Part shown: piece by piece, positions 1-7,708 of the stretch
How positions within the stretch are numbered: the first letter of the stretch is position 1
Layout: every line of letters starts with the position of its first letter
Source of the DNA: Bacteroidota bacterium
GTDB lineage: Bacteria; Bacteroidota; Bacteroidia; CAILMK01; JAAYUY01
Assembly (NCBI GenBank): GCA_018698135.1
Contig: JABINZ010000114.1
Coordinates: 1-43,034, forward strand
Direction: 5' to 3'
DNA length: 43,034 bases
Position numbers and translations under genes: made by a program
Notes under the pieces: generated by a model
The model's input: the letters and a program-made list of their open reading frames with translations, nothing else
Told to the model about the DNA's origin: nothing
Databases searched by the model: none

Positions 1-433
1 CTTTTTTCTTAGATAGGTATGCATAAAATTTAATTGGGATGCTAATGTATTGAAAGTTGTCTTTAAAAATACTGTGCAATTCTATTGAATCATTTTGAAT
101 TACCTGCAAATAGCGGTTATATACTTGATATCCTTTATTGGAGTACTGAAGTCCTGTTTCAAAATAGACTTTTTTGCTAAGTTTATAGTTAAAGCTTATT
201 GCTGTTGTAAAACCGGTTTTCGGTTCTTCAGTTAAATTTCGATAGGTGATGAATGAGGCGGCTGATGTATCATTTGCCTCATTTTCTTTAAGCGTCCTAT
301 AGCAGATATCAGAAGAGAAATAAACACCAACTTGAATTTTATCATTATTATGGATAGAAACCGATTCCTGATTTTGGCCATAAACTGCTAATGTCCCCAA
401 AGCGAAAATTAGTAAAGTTAATTTTTTTATCAT
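1..433 (-). CDS. Outer-membrane beta-barrel protein, N-terminal part (cut by window edge)
   Basis: An open frame runs on the minus strand from an ATG at 433 to the window edge with no stop, so only the first 144 codons are present. It opens with a signal peptide (MIKKLTLLIFALGTLAVYGQ) and continues with alternating hydrophobic/polar segments and phrases such as GVYFSSD, FETGLQYSNKG and ISIPIKFYAYLSKK. These are typical of small Bacteroidota outer-membrane beta-barrels (PorT/OMP_b-brl type). The predicted location is the outer membrane; no ligand or role can be inferred. A degenerate second copy of its first 28 codons and upstream region lies at about 2009-2186, so this gene was once duplicated. 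Confidence 0.72.
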   Translation of the reverse strand, partial: MIKKLTLLIFALGTLAVYGQNQESVSIHNNDKIQVGVYFSSDICYRTLKENEANDTSAASFITYRNLTEEPKTGFTTAISFNYKLSKKVYFETGLQYSNKGYQVYNRYLQVIQNDSIELHSIFKDNFQYISIPIKFYAYLSKKK

Positions 434-505
434 TTTACAAAGTTACATCCAATTTGAGTTTTGTAATGTTTTATCCATAGGAATGGTGTTGCTTTGAACT
501 AAGGC
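331..505. repeat. Direct repeat copy 1 (5' end of barrel gene plus upstream region)
   Basis: This stretch matches 2009-2186 in the same orientation, with scattered substitutions and small indels. The match covers the start of the barrel gene and about 70 bp upstream of its ATG, and fades at both ends. The two copies flank the accessory genes at 674-1961. Confidence 0.8.
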
Positions 506-673
506 AATAAGGCTTCTCTTTCCCATCCCTAGTTCTTGAGACTAATATCTTGAAATCTTTGTCAGCCAAAGTTTTAACAAAGGTGGCTTTATTTTAAGCA
601 CATTCAAATTCAAATATTATGTTTAGCTCTTTATCACATTTATGAAAAATTACAATCCAACCAAAATAATCCT

Positions 674-1066
674 CTAATTTATTAGAGTTTCCACCTTCAA
701 CATATTCAGCCTCATCTCCGCTATATTGAAATCTAGAATGATTTCACTATTTTTAGTACATGATTTAAGTGTAATATTTCTGAATTCTTCATTGTGGCTT
801 GATTCAAATATCTCATTTTGTCCTTCGTATCCATATTTTGATGCATCAAACAAAATGAGGTTATTATCATTTAAATCAATACAACTAATTACACTCCCTT
901 GACATTGATATTCGTTATTCCAGGTCATTTCAATTCTAGAAATTTCAAAATTTAGTATGAATACTGAAGTGCCTTTTCCATATTCTTTTTGAACTTTTTT
1001 TCGTGTTCTTCTATCACTTGAAACAACAAAATCCAATAAATATGATGGTGGGGTATTAATTTTCAT
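674..1066 (-). CDS. Hypothetical protein, 130 aa
   Basis: ATG at 1066 on the minus strand. The protein is soluble-looking, has no signal peptide or membrane helix, and is rich in beta-strand-like alternation (SVFILNFEISRIEMTW, SVISCIDLNDNNLILFDA). I do not recognise the family. Size and setting beside a broken BRO-type gene would fit accessory cargo such as an immunity-like protein, but that is only a guess. It lies inside the interval flanked by the two direct-repeat copies. Confidence 0.5.
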   Translation of the reverse strand: MKINTPPSYLLDFVVSSDRRTRKKVQKEYGKGTSVFILNFEISRIEMTWNNEYQCQGSVISCIDLNDNNLILFDASKYGYEGQNEIFESSHNEEFRNITLKSCTKNSEIILDFNIAEMRLNMLKVETLIN

Positions 1067-1113
1067 TTACTATTTGATTTCTTAGCATTCCTATATTTAT
1101 TGGATTTTGTTAT

Positions 1114-1961
1114 TTATTCTTCAATGCGTTTAATTTTATCGCTATCTCGTTTTCCCAGTTCTTTTGCATTCAGCGGACTTATTACACTTTCTCCTAATTT
1201 CTTTTCAATGTCTTTTCTTGCATTTCCAGCCACGGTGCCACCTGTTTTTGCTACTTTCTTATTTTCTTTTAAAGTCTTTGGTTTTTGCTTCTTTGAGAAT
1301 TCTGTTGTTGTTGTTTCTGCCAACATATTTAAAACTAATTCCAAATTTGTCATATTATCTCGAAGATTTTCTTTTTTCAAGTCTTTGAGATTTTTGTATT
1401 GTTTTGTTGTCAACCCAGTCCATGCTTTAGTTATTTCATTAGTTAAAATTGCATACTCCAATCCTTTTTTTACCCCACGCAAATCCCATTCATCGTAAGT
1501 TCTTTTCTGACTTCAATACTTTTTAGGCGTTGGTTAATCCAGTTTTTTGAATATCCTTTCTTCAGATATGTTTCCATTGCTCGCTCAAATGTAAGTTCGG
1601 GGTCCTCGGTCTCTTCAATTCGTTCATATCCAACTTTTGCCAGCCAAACTTTAAAAGGTTCTGCTTGCGGTGAGGGAATTGATTGAATTAAGCGTAGAAG
1701 TTGTTCTGTATCTGCAACATCTGTTAATCTTTGTTTTCCGTCTGCAGCCTGCATTTTCAACTGTCCCAATTTATGGGACAGTTCACTTCCTTCTTTTTTC
1801 AACTTGGTTTTTAAAGCATTCCAATATTTTCTTGGCCGTGGACTATCAGTTAGAACTTCAATAACATCAATAATAGAAAAGAGCCATTTTTCCTGTTCAT
1901 CATTCCACTGAACCCGAACCCGTTGGTCTTGGAATAGTTTTATTGCATTCTCTTTTGTCAT
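1114..1961 (-). pseudogene. BRO-N / antirepressor-like protein, broken by a one-base frameshift
   Basis: Two overlapping minus-strand frames belong to one gene. The first (1961 to 1470) begins MTKENAIKLFQDQRVRVQW and carries a BRO-N-like region: FSIIDVIEVLTDS, then W-ALK-KLKKEGSE, then KMQAADGKQRLTDVADTEQLLRLIQSIPSP. It runs as far as RLKSIEVRKELT and then reads out as MNGICVG and stops. The second (1482 to 1114) supplies the expected continuation, GVKKGLEYAILTNEITKAWTGLTTKQYKNLK and a basic C-terminus. Around 1493-1496 (minus strand CTTACGATGAATGG) one missing base would restore ELT-DEWDLRGVKKG. BRO-N/DinD-like proteins are known from phages and accessory islands, where they act as antirepressors or DNA-damage-associated proteins. 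The frameshift probably makes the gene non-functional, unless it is a sequencing error. Confidence 0.8.
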
Positions 1962-2008
1962 ATTTCCTTTTCAAAAAGTCAATTTCAAAATTAATCATTC
2001 TTTTTTAG

Positions 2009-2186
2009 CCTGAATTTCATCATTTTTAATGGATAGAAAGCGATTCCTGGTTTTGGCCATAAACTGATATTACCCCGAAAGTGAAAATTAGTAAAGCATG
2101 TTTCTTTATCATTTTAACGAAGTTACAACCAATTTGAATTTTGTAATGTTTTATGCATTGGAATGGTCTGACTTTGAACTAAGGCT
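2009..2186. repeat. Direct repeat copy 2 (degenerate)
   Basis: Second copy of the 331-505 sequence in the same orientation. It contains a decayed version of the barrel gene start and of its upstream region. Confidence 0.8.
2026..2112 (-). pseudogene. Remnant of a second barrel gene: signal peptide only
   Basis: Inside repeat copy 2, an ATG at 2112 opens a 28-codon frame that parallels the gene at 1-433. The signal peptide and the QNQESLSIH segment are conserved, but an extra T immediately after the His codon creates a stop. Removing that base restores similarity (N-D-E/K-I-Q) for a few more codons; beyond about 2008 no similarity remains. This is a truncated duplicate, most likely cut when the 674-1961 segment was acquired. 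Confidence 0.7.
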
Positions 2187-2189
2187 GAC

Positions 2190-2306
2190 TTTATTGACAT
2201 AGCTAAAAGCTCGTATTTTACCTACTTGTCTAGCGCCTATTACGATTATAGCTTTCCCACTATTGAATTTTCCTTTCATAGTAATTTCAATTGTTCTTGT
2301 AAACAT
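2190..2306 (-). pseudogene. Remnant of an AAA_14/DUF4143-type ATPase
   Basis: On the minus strand an ATG at 2306 reads MFTRTIEITMKGKFNSGKAI and then IVIGARQVGK before going out of register. GARQVGK is the start of the Walker A P-loop that AAA_14/DUF4143 proteins usually complete as GKTT. One extra base after GGTAAAA would give GKTTSF, so the fragment looks frameshifted as well as truncated: nothing recognisable follows, and the frame runs straight into repeat copy 2. The family has been linked to accessory and toxin-like loci, but only this scrap remains. Confidence 0.5.
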
Positions 2307-2626
2307 TTTTTGTTCTCAAAGATGAATATTAATATCTTAATGACCTATACTTATAATAAGTAGTCACTACGTTGTCGATTCCGACTGAGAATATAAATTT
2401 TGTATTTTACTTTGAACAAAATTCATGTTTTTACAGGAGAAATGTAGAGAATTTCAATTTTACTAATATGAATATAAAAATTAGAATGTCGATTTCCTGT
2501 TTGAATACTGAAATTTAAGCTTCAAAAGGATGATCGATAAACTAATTAGTAGATGATGTTAATTTTTAATCTCCTTGGTGACAATGATGTGGAAAGCTCT
2601 TATAATTGAAGTAAATTGAGTCATTA
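2307..2626. other. Gene-free stretch, nothing recognised
   Basis: About 320 bp of AT-rich sequence with several stops in every frame. I see no convincing ORF, RNA, repeat or promoter. It may be further decayed accessory DNA continuing from the ATPase remnant. Confidence 0.4.
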
Positions 2627-3223
2627 TCAATATATTTCGTCACCTATATAATTCCATGTTTGGGCAATACTATCCACTACATATGATCTGGAATATATTG
2701 GAATTTTTTTCTCCTCATAATGATCAACAAATCTACTTCCAGAAAAAATGTATTGATAAAGCGTAATTATCAAAGTATCATTTTCGACTACATTACGTTT
2801 TCCATTAATATTAAAGTTGTCATAAATAAAATAAAGACAACGTCCCTTATTTCGATTCCAAGGTTTTTTAAACCAATGTTGATAGTAGGGATCAAAGTTG
2901 TAATGAAATTGTTTGTCATTTATTTGAAAAGACATACCGCAATCAAATGCCCAAGGTTCTGAAACTATTAATATAAATCCATCCTTTTTTATTTCTTTTG
3001 CTCCTTTTTTTTCAATAAAATATCCTTGCACGGTTTCAAGATACCTATTTGATTTCAATTCTCTTAGAGGTCTGAAAAAATCATTATTTGTATAATTCCT
3101 ATTTAAAATCAGTGCATCTGTTGAATCAATATAATGTCGATCAATGATTTCACCTGTATTTGGTGGTTTAAACCTACATGATACTAATGATAGTAGTAAA
3201 AAGATAAATAGTTGAATTTTCAT
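2627..3223 (-). CDS. Putative lipoprotein, 198 aa
   Basis: ATG at 3223, followed by a short basic/hydrophobic leader (MKIQLFIFLLLSLVSC) ending in a lipobox with Cys16. The mature part is polar and beta-rich with many aromatic residues, and shows no motif that I recognise. It is probably anchored in the outer or inner membrane, facing the periplasm or surface. It stands alone on the minus strand, about 320 bp from genes on either side. Confidence 0.6.
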   Translation of the reverse strand: MKIQLFIFLLLSLVSCRFKPPNTGEIIDRHYIDSTDALILNRNYTNNDFFRPLRELKSNRYLETVQGYFIEKKGAKEIKKDGFILIVSEPWAFDCGMSFQINDKQFHYNFDPYYQHWFKKPWNRNKGRCLYFIYDNFNINGKRNVVENDTLIITLYQYIFSGSRFVDHYEEKKIPIYSRSYVVDSIAQTWNYIGDEIY

Positions 3224-3544
3224 TTTTTCAATAAAAGTAAATAAATAAGATGCCCATCATAAGTGATTGTAACCAGCTGTTTTGAATTTTCTTCGGTTTG
3301 AATCCAAAACCTATTTTAAGAGAAATTTACATCCAAATTTAGGGAAAGTTAATTTATGATAGTTTTAGGCTGAGCACAAATGCCAGTTATTCGGTTTTAA
3401 TCAGTTTATATGTGACATGAAAATGGCTTATGATTTAAACACAACTCTCTTCATCAACTCATTTTACCATTCACACCTAAAAAACCTTCATTCACCTGAA
3501 TAGTGTTTCTTAGCGCATTAAATTCTCTCACATTTGTTTACAAT
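3224..3544. other. Gene-free stretch between divergent genes
   Basis: This segment separates the lipoprotein at 2627-3223 from the reductase gene at 3545. It should hold both promoters, but I cannot point to a clear element. No ORF or RNA was seen. Confidence 0.4.
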
Positions 3545-4105
3545 ATGAAACACTCGAAAATTAAAATGATGAAGGTTGTAATTCTGAATGGAAATAAAGA
3601 AGCAGCTGCTTTCGATGAAAAGCTGTTAATCTGGGCAAAACAGTATCCCGAAAATGATTATGAAGTTGAAATCATTCAGCTCAGAGATTTAAACGTTAAG
3701 TATTGCACAGGTTGCTGGGGGTGTTGGGTGAAAACGCCCGGACAATGTGTTTTTACAGATGATTCTGCTCTAGTTTGCAAAGCCATGATTAATGCTGATT
3801 TAGTCGTTTTTGCTTCGCCAGTAAAAATGGGATTTGTTTCATCGCTCCTTAAAAAATCAATGGATAAAATGATTCCATTGGTTCATCCATATATAGAAAT
3901 AGTGAATGGTGAAAATCATCATCAAAAGCGCTATGAGAAATATCCTGAATTGGCAGTATTGCTCGAAACAGATAAGAATACAGATGATGAAGATATTGAA
4001 ATTATTACCAATATTTTTAAACGCTTGGCTCTGAATTTTAAAAGTGATTTGAAATTTGTTAAACTGCTTGAGACTAGTGAAGTTGCTCAACTAACTCAAA
4101 AATAG
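3545..4105 (+). CDS. Flavodoxin-fold NAD(P)H-dependent reductase with a four-cysteine motif
   Basis: The frame is open from 3503, but the family's first strand is MKVVILNGN, which begins at ATG 3569; ATGs at 3545 and 3566 are alternatives, and I list 3545 conservatively. The flavodoxin-like fold is shown by VVILNG, by ADLVVFASPVKMGFVSSLLKKSMDK (the NADPH-dependent FMN reductase signature region), and by KYCTGCWGCWVKTPGQC. In that last motif the Cys spacing C-x2-C-x2-C-x7-C resembles the cluster motif of iron-sulfur flavoproteins, so a [4Fe-4S] cluster next to FMN is possible. It is six bases upstream of a second flavodoxin-fold gene, suggesting an operon. The C-terminal third is less conserved. 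Confidence 0.75.
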   Translation: MKHSKIKMMKVVILNGNKEAAAFDEKLLIWAKQYPENDYEVEIIQLRDLNVKYCTGCWGCWVKTPGQCVFTDDSALVCKAMINADLVVFASPVKMGFVSSLLKKSMDKMIPLVHPYIEIVNGENHHQKRYEKYPELAVLLETDKNTDDEDIEIITNIFKRLALNFKSDLKFVKLLETSEVAQLTQK

Positions 4106-4111
4106 AGAATT

Positions 4112-4774
4112 ATGAAACTGACGATTATTAATGGTTCTCCAAGAGGAAAAGGGAGCAATACAAAGATTTTGATGGAGCATTTTCTGAAGGGCTATACGAG
4201 CATTTGTATGACAGATTTTAATGTTTCATACTTAATTCATGCAAAGGATCTTGAACAACAAGTACAACTTTTCAAAAATTCAGAATATGTAATTCTTGCA
4301 TTTCCACTTTATACGGATGCCATGCCTGCCATTGTTATGAATTTCATTGAAGAACTGGAGGGAATTGCTAATCTTGATGTTAAACCTGCCATTGGATTTG
4401 TTGTACAATCGGGATTTCCTGAACCTTACCAGTCAAGATTTGTTGAAAGATATTTAGTTAAGCTCAGTAAGAGATTGAACTGCGAATATCTTGGAACAGT
4501 TATTAAAGGTGGAGTTGAAGGCATCCAGATAATGCCAGAAAGCTGGACCAAAAAACTCTTTCAATCCTTTTTTGAACTGGGTGAACATTTTGGGAAAACA
4601 AAAGAATTTCATCCTGATATTATTGCCAAACTTGCTAAGAATGAAAAATTGAGTTCGAGTCGATTATTTGTTTTTAATCTGATGCAAAAACTGGGGCTGG
4701 CAAACTTTTATTGGAACAAAAAATTAAAAGATAACAAGGCTTTTGAAAGGAGATTCGACAGGCCGTATGTTTAA
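4112..4774 (+). CDS. Flavodoxin-fold NAD(P)H-dependent oxidoreductase
   Basis: It begins MKLTIINGSPRGKGSNTKILMEHFLKG, a classic first strand plus FMN-phosphate loop (GSPRGKGSNT). YVILAFPLYTDAMPAIVMNFIEEL follows, corresponding to the second flavin-contacting region. Unlike its upstream neighbour it lacks the clustered cysteines. At 220 aa it is a usual length for the family. It probably uses FMN to reduce quinones or other small electron acceptors in the cytoplasm. Cotranscription with the gene ending at 4105 is likely; the two could act as a redox pair. Confidence 0.75.
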   Translation: MKLTIINGSPRGKGSNTKILMEHFLKGYTSICMTDFNVSYLIHAKDLEQQVQLFKNSEYVILAFPLYTDAMPAIVMNFIEELEGIANLDVKPAIGFVVQSGFPEPYQSRFVERYLVKLSKRLNCEYLGTVIKGGVEGIQIMPESWTKKLFQSFFELGEHFGKTKEFHPDIIAKLAKNEKLSSSRLFVFNLMQKLGLANFYWNKKLKDNKAFERRFDRPYV

Positions 4775-4830
4775 TTTGTTTTTGTGATTATTGGCCTTTT
4801 TTGATGTTTTCATTTACTTTGCTGATCAAT

Positions 4831-5307
4831 ATGGAACAACTTTTCAAAGCGTATTATAAGTCTCCAATTGGTTTTATAGAACTCATTGCAAGCAATAAGG
4901 GTTTACGTTCTCTTTATTTTTCATCTAAAAAGGGTGAAAACGATACCCATGAATTTTTAGCAGAATCCCAAAAGCAACTGCATGAATATTTTACAGCAAT
5001 GCGTAAAGAATTTGATTTGCCCTTTGATTTGATTGGAACAGAATTCCAATTGAAAGTTTGGAACACACTTCTCAATATTCCTTTTGGCAAAACCGCTTCC
5101 TATCTGGATTTAGCAAATCTTGTTGCAACAGCAAAACATACACGAGCTGTTGGCTTAGCCAATGGTGCTAATCCAATCAGCATAATACTCCCGTGCCATA
5201 GGGTAATTGGTAAAAATGGAAAGTTGGTTGGTTATGGAGGAGGCTTAGAAAGAAAACAATGGTTACTTGATTTTGAATCAGAATCCAGGCAACTAAGCAT
5301 GTTTTAG
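4831..5307 (+). CDS. ogt: Methylated-DNA--[protein]-cysteine S-methyltransferase
   Basis: A suicide DNA repair protein that moves the alkyl group from O6-alkylguanine to its own cysteine. The acceptor motif PCHRVIG is present (Cys122, counted from ATG 4831), preceded by the HTH region FQLKVWNTLLNIPFGKTASYLDLA and followed by GKLVGYGGGLERKQWLL, all standard for the family. I chose ATG 4831 (MEQLF) because upstream codons in frame (TTG 4801, ATG 4804) add only a hydrophobic tail unlike Ogt proteins, and the start gives the usual length of about 158 aa. A TACTTTG at 4815-4821, with TTG at 4791, is a possible promoter, but it would leave almost no leader. Confidence 0.92.
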   Translation: MEQLFKAYYKSPIGFIELIASNKGLRSLYFSSKKGENDTHEFLAESQKQLHEYFTAMRKEFDLPFDLIGTEFQLKVWNTLLNIPFGKTASYLDLANLVATAKHTRAVGLANGANPISIILPCHRVIGKNGKLVGYGGGLERKQWLLDFESESRQLSMF

Positions 5308-5390
5308 CATTCTTTCTGTGGATATCTGGATTATTAGAATTGCTTATTAGCAAGCCATTTTACTACTTTTATAGTCTAATAATACATGTC

Positions 5391-6170
5391 ATGGCAAATG
5401 AAAACACTCGATATACCTTCTGGCACTGGTTTGGGATGATTGCAGCCTTTACCTTATTGATTTGGTTATCCTTTGTGGGATACCGCTATCTCGAAAGCTC
5501 TAGAGGGCCTAAGCTTGTTGCAACAGGAGAGTATCATAACTTCACAGTTCTTCCTTATCTCGATTATTGTATGAGCAAAAAGGATATGATTTTTCAGCAA
5601 GATACCCTCGAGAACATGATCAATGATAAAGATGGAGAAACTGCAGAACAGATATTTGACTATACTTTCAATTCTTTTTCGAAATCATATTCCGATTATT
5701 TAAAAAACTACAAAACCCTTTGGATATTTGAGTTGAGCAATTCAGGTGGCGATGTGGTTTCCGACATTTTTGTAGTGCTCCCTCATAGAGGGAAGTATCT
5801 TATCAGTATGACGGGTCTTGAAAGCAAATTTGCAGATTTTAATAAACGGATTCCGGTTGGTGACATGATGGTTGGTGATGAGACCACCATATTTGCCTGG
5901 ACTGAAGAGGATTTAGATGACTATAGCGCTTACCATGGCGATATTACTAAAATTGCAACTCGAAACGGAATTGTCGACATTGTCTATCCAACAAAAACAA
6001 CTGGCCTTCTAGCATGGAATATTCAAAAAGATAATTATCCGTTGATTATGGCCATGGCTGCGTTGTTTATAACAATCATGGTACTTGTAATCGTATTTTA
6101 TAACCTTGGTGCACGACATAATAAAACAGAAGATGGACCAACACATTTCAATTTTGGTCAAAATGCTTAG
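5391..6170 (+). CDS. Membrane protein with two transmembrane helices, unknown function
   Basis: The start was set at ATG 5391 (MANENTRYTFWHWFGMIAAF), since the longer frame from 5340 has a non-standard start and adds no conserved-looking sequence. One helix lies near the N-terminus (about residues 9-30), followed by a roughly 190-residue hydrophilic domain, a second helix near residues 223-248 and a short His/Asn-rich tail. The central domain, between two helices, is probably exported to the periplasm. I do not recognise the family. It is in the same direction as ogt and the following genes. Confidence 0.65.
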   Translation: MANENTRYTFWHWFGMIAAFTLLIWLSFVGYRYLESSRGPKLVATGEYHNFTVLPYLDYCMSKKDMIFQQDTLENMINDKDGETAEQIFDYTFNSFSKSYSDYLKNYKTLWIFELSNSGGDVVSDIFVVLPHRGKYLISMTGLESKFADFNKRIPVGDMMVGDETTIFAWTEEDLDDYSAYHGDITKIATRNGIVDIVYPTKTTGLLAWNIQKDNYPLIMAMAALFITIMVLVIVFYNLGARHNKTEDGPTHFNFGQNA

Positions 6171-6186
6171 TTTTACAGCTTAGAAA

Positions 6187-6200
6187 TATTTACGTAAATA
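6187..6200. promoter_or_regulatory. 14-bp perfect palindrome upstream of the 6220 gene
   Basis: TATTTACGTAAATA is perfectly self-complementary and lies 19 bp before the GTG start at 6220. It could be an operator for a dimeric repressor, but a palindrome this AT-rich can arise by chance. Confidence 0.25.
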
Positions 6201-6219
6201 GCTATAAAATAGATTTATT

Positions 6220-6675
6220 GTGCTGGAAGTACTTGAGCGATTCAAAAAAAAATATTCTCATCTTGAAGTTTTTGGACTAAAATTTCATGGGTTACAAGAA
6301 ATTAATTCTGAGAAGCGGACCACTGTAATTTGCATAAGCAAACCACTTATATTTGACTCCCGACTTATTCCTGATAAGTTTGAAGGACTTCGTATTAAGC
6401 GAACAATACATGGGAAACTTCCCAAAGAGTTCAAAGTTAGAAAACCAGACAATGATGGCCAGATGCTTGATTACATATGGGCACCTGAACGCTTCGAATT
6501 GTTTATTGATCGAAATATGGAAGAAATCCGCGAGAAATTAGGAAAAGCGGAAATGCAAAGAGAAGAAATTTTAGATGCACTTTGTTTCGGGAATTTTGAA
6601 GCTCATAAACTCAAATGTGAGCGATTAATTCGTGATGGCAAAATTCCAGAATACAGCTCGCAAGAGAAAAAATAG
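6220..6675 (+). CDS. Hypothetical protein, 151 aa, upstream of trpS
   Basis: Start GTG at 6220; no in-frame ATG would keep the N-terminal helix. The protein is cytoplasmic-looking, mixed alpha/beta and rich in charged residues. Features include TTVICISKPLIFDSRLIPDKFEGLRIKR and a C-terminal helical part (EIREKLGKAEMQREEILDALCFGN). Family not recognised. It ends 18 bp before trpS and is probably in the same transcript. Confidence 0.55.
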   Translation: MLEVLERFKKKYSHLEVFGLKFHGLQEINSEKRTTVICISKPLIFDSRLIPDKFEGLRIKRTIHGKLPKEFKVRKPDNDGQMLDYIWAPERFELFIDRNMEEIREKLGKAEMQREEILDALCFGNFEAHKLKCERLIRDGKIPEYSSQEKK

Positions 6676-6693
6676 CAGTTAAAGAGTAAGCAG

Positions 6694-7698
6694 ATGTCGA
6701 TAAAAAGAGTACTATCCGGTATTCAGCCAACCAGCGAAATACATATTGGCAATTATTTTGGAGCGGTAGCCAATTGGGTGAAATTGCAGGATCAATATGA
6801 ATGCTTTTATACTGTGGTTGACCTGCATGCCATGTCGATGCCATATAAACCTCAAGACCTGAAAAGAAATACGATTGAGATGTTTACCTCGCTTTTGGCT
6901 TGTGGTATTGATCCGGAAAAATCGGTTCTTTTTGTGCAATCGATGGTGCCTGAGCATAGTGAATTGAATTGGATATTGAATTGTGTTACGTCCTATGGTG
7001 AGTTAAGCCGCATGACTCAGTTTAAAGACAAAACCACCCTATTGCAAGAAAAATCAAAAGAGAATTTTGTTTCTGCTGCCTTGTTTAATTATCCCATTCT
7101 TCAAGCCGCTGATATATTACTTTATAAAGCCGATTTTGTTCCTGTTGGAAAAGATCAGGAGCAGCATTTGGAACTTTCACGCAATATTGCCATCCGGTTT
7201 AATAACCAATTTGGCGAGTATTTTGAAGCCCCACAGCCTCTATATACCAAAATACCCAAACTAATGTCTTTAGCCGATCCTGAAAAGAAAATGAGCAAAA
7301 GCCTGGGGCCAAAACATTTTATTGGATTGTTTGATGAAGAAAAGGTCGTTCGAAAAAAAGTAGGAAGTGCTGTTACAGATATAGGTGGAGTACCATCAGC
7401 TGAAATGAGTCCGGGTATTCGAAATTTATTTGAAATACTGAAAGCTTGCGAAAAACAAGATGAAATAGATCAGCTACAAAAGGATTTTGAAGCGGGAACT
7501 TTGAGTTACAAAAACTTAAAAGATACAGTTGGCGATGCCTTGGTTGAGCTAACTTCGGAGCTGATTATTCGTAGGAAAGTATTTGAAGAAAATCCTGAAA
7601 AGGTAAAGCAAATACTAAAGGAAGGTGCTGAAAAAGCCAGATATGTAGCTAATAAAACCATCACCAAGGTGAAAAAACGCGCTGGCTTACCAATTTAA
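6694..7698 (+). CDS. trpS: Tryptophan--tRNA ligase
   Basis: Class I aminoacyl-tRNA synthetase that charges tRNA-Trp with tryptophan and ATP. The HIGH motif appears as HIGN (residues 17-20, in GIQPTSEIHIGNYFGA) and the KMSKS loop is intact at 199-203 (EKKMSKSLG). VDLHAMSMPYKP, NWILNCVTSYGELSRMTQFKDK and PVGKDQEQHLELSRNIAIRFN are further TrpRS signatures. At 334 aa it is the usual bacterial length. It is followed after 10 bp by a tryptophan-degrading dioxygenase, so two enzymes that compete for free tryptophan seem to share a transcript. Confidence 0.97.
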   Translation: MSIKRVLSGIQPTSEIHIGNYFGAVANWVKLQDQYECFYTVVDLHAMSMPYKPQDLKRNTIEMFTSLLACGIDPEKSVLFVQSMVPEHSELNWILNCVTSYGELSRMTQFKDKTTLLQEKSKENFVSAALFNYPILQAADILLYKADFVPVGKDQEQHLELSRNIAIRFNNQFGEYFEAPQPLYTKIPKLMSLADPEKKMSKSLGPKHFIGLFDEEKVVRKKVGSAVTDIGGVPSAEMSPGIRNLFEILKACEKQDEIDQLQKDFEAGTLSYKNLKDTVGDALVELTSELIIRRKVFEENPEKVKQILKEGAEKARYVANKTITKVKKRAGLPI

Positions 7699-7708
7699 AA
7701 ACAGTTTT

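Noticed and set aside
672-687. Hairpin CTCTAAT/ATTAGAG at the 3' end of the 130-aa gene as a terminator
   Set aside because: Weak A/T stem and no T-run on the transcribed strand.
1100-1498. Plus-strand frame of 132 aa opposite the BRO-type gene
   Set aside because: Low-complexity hydrophobic translation (Phe/Leu/Ser) typical of the antisense of a Lys/Glu-rich gene.
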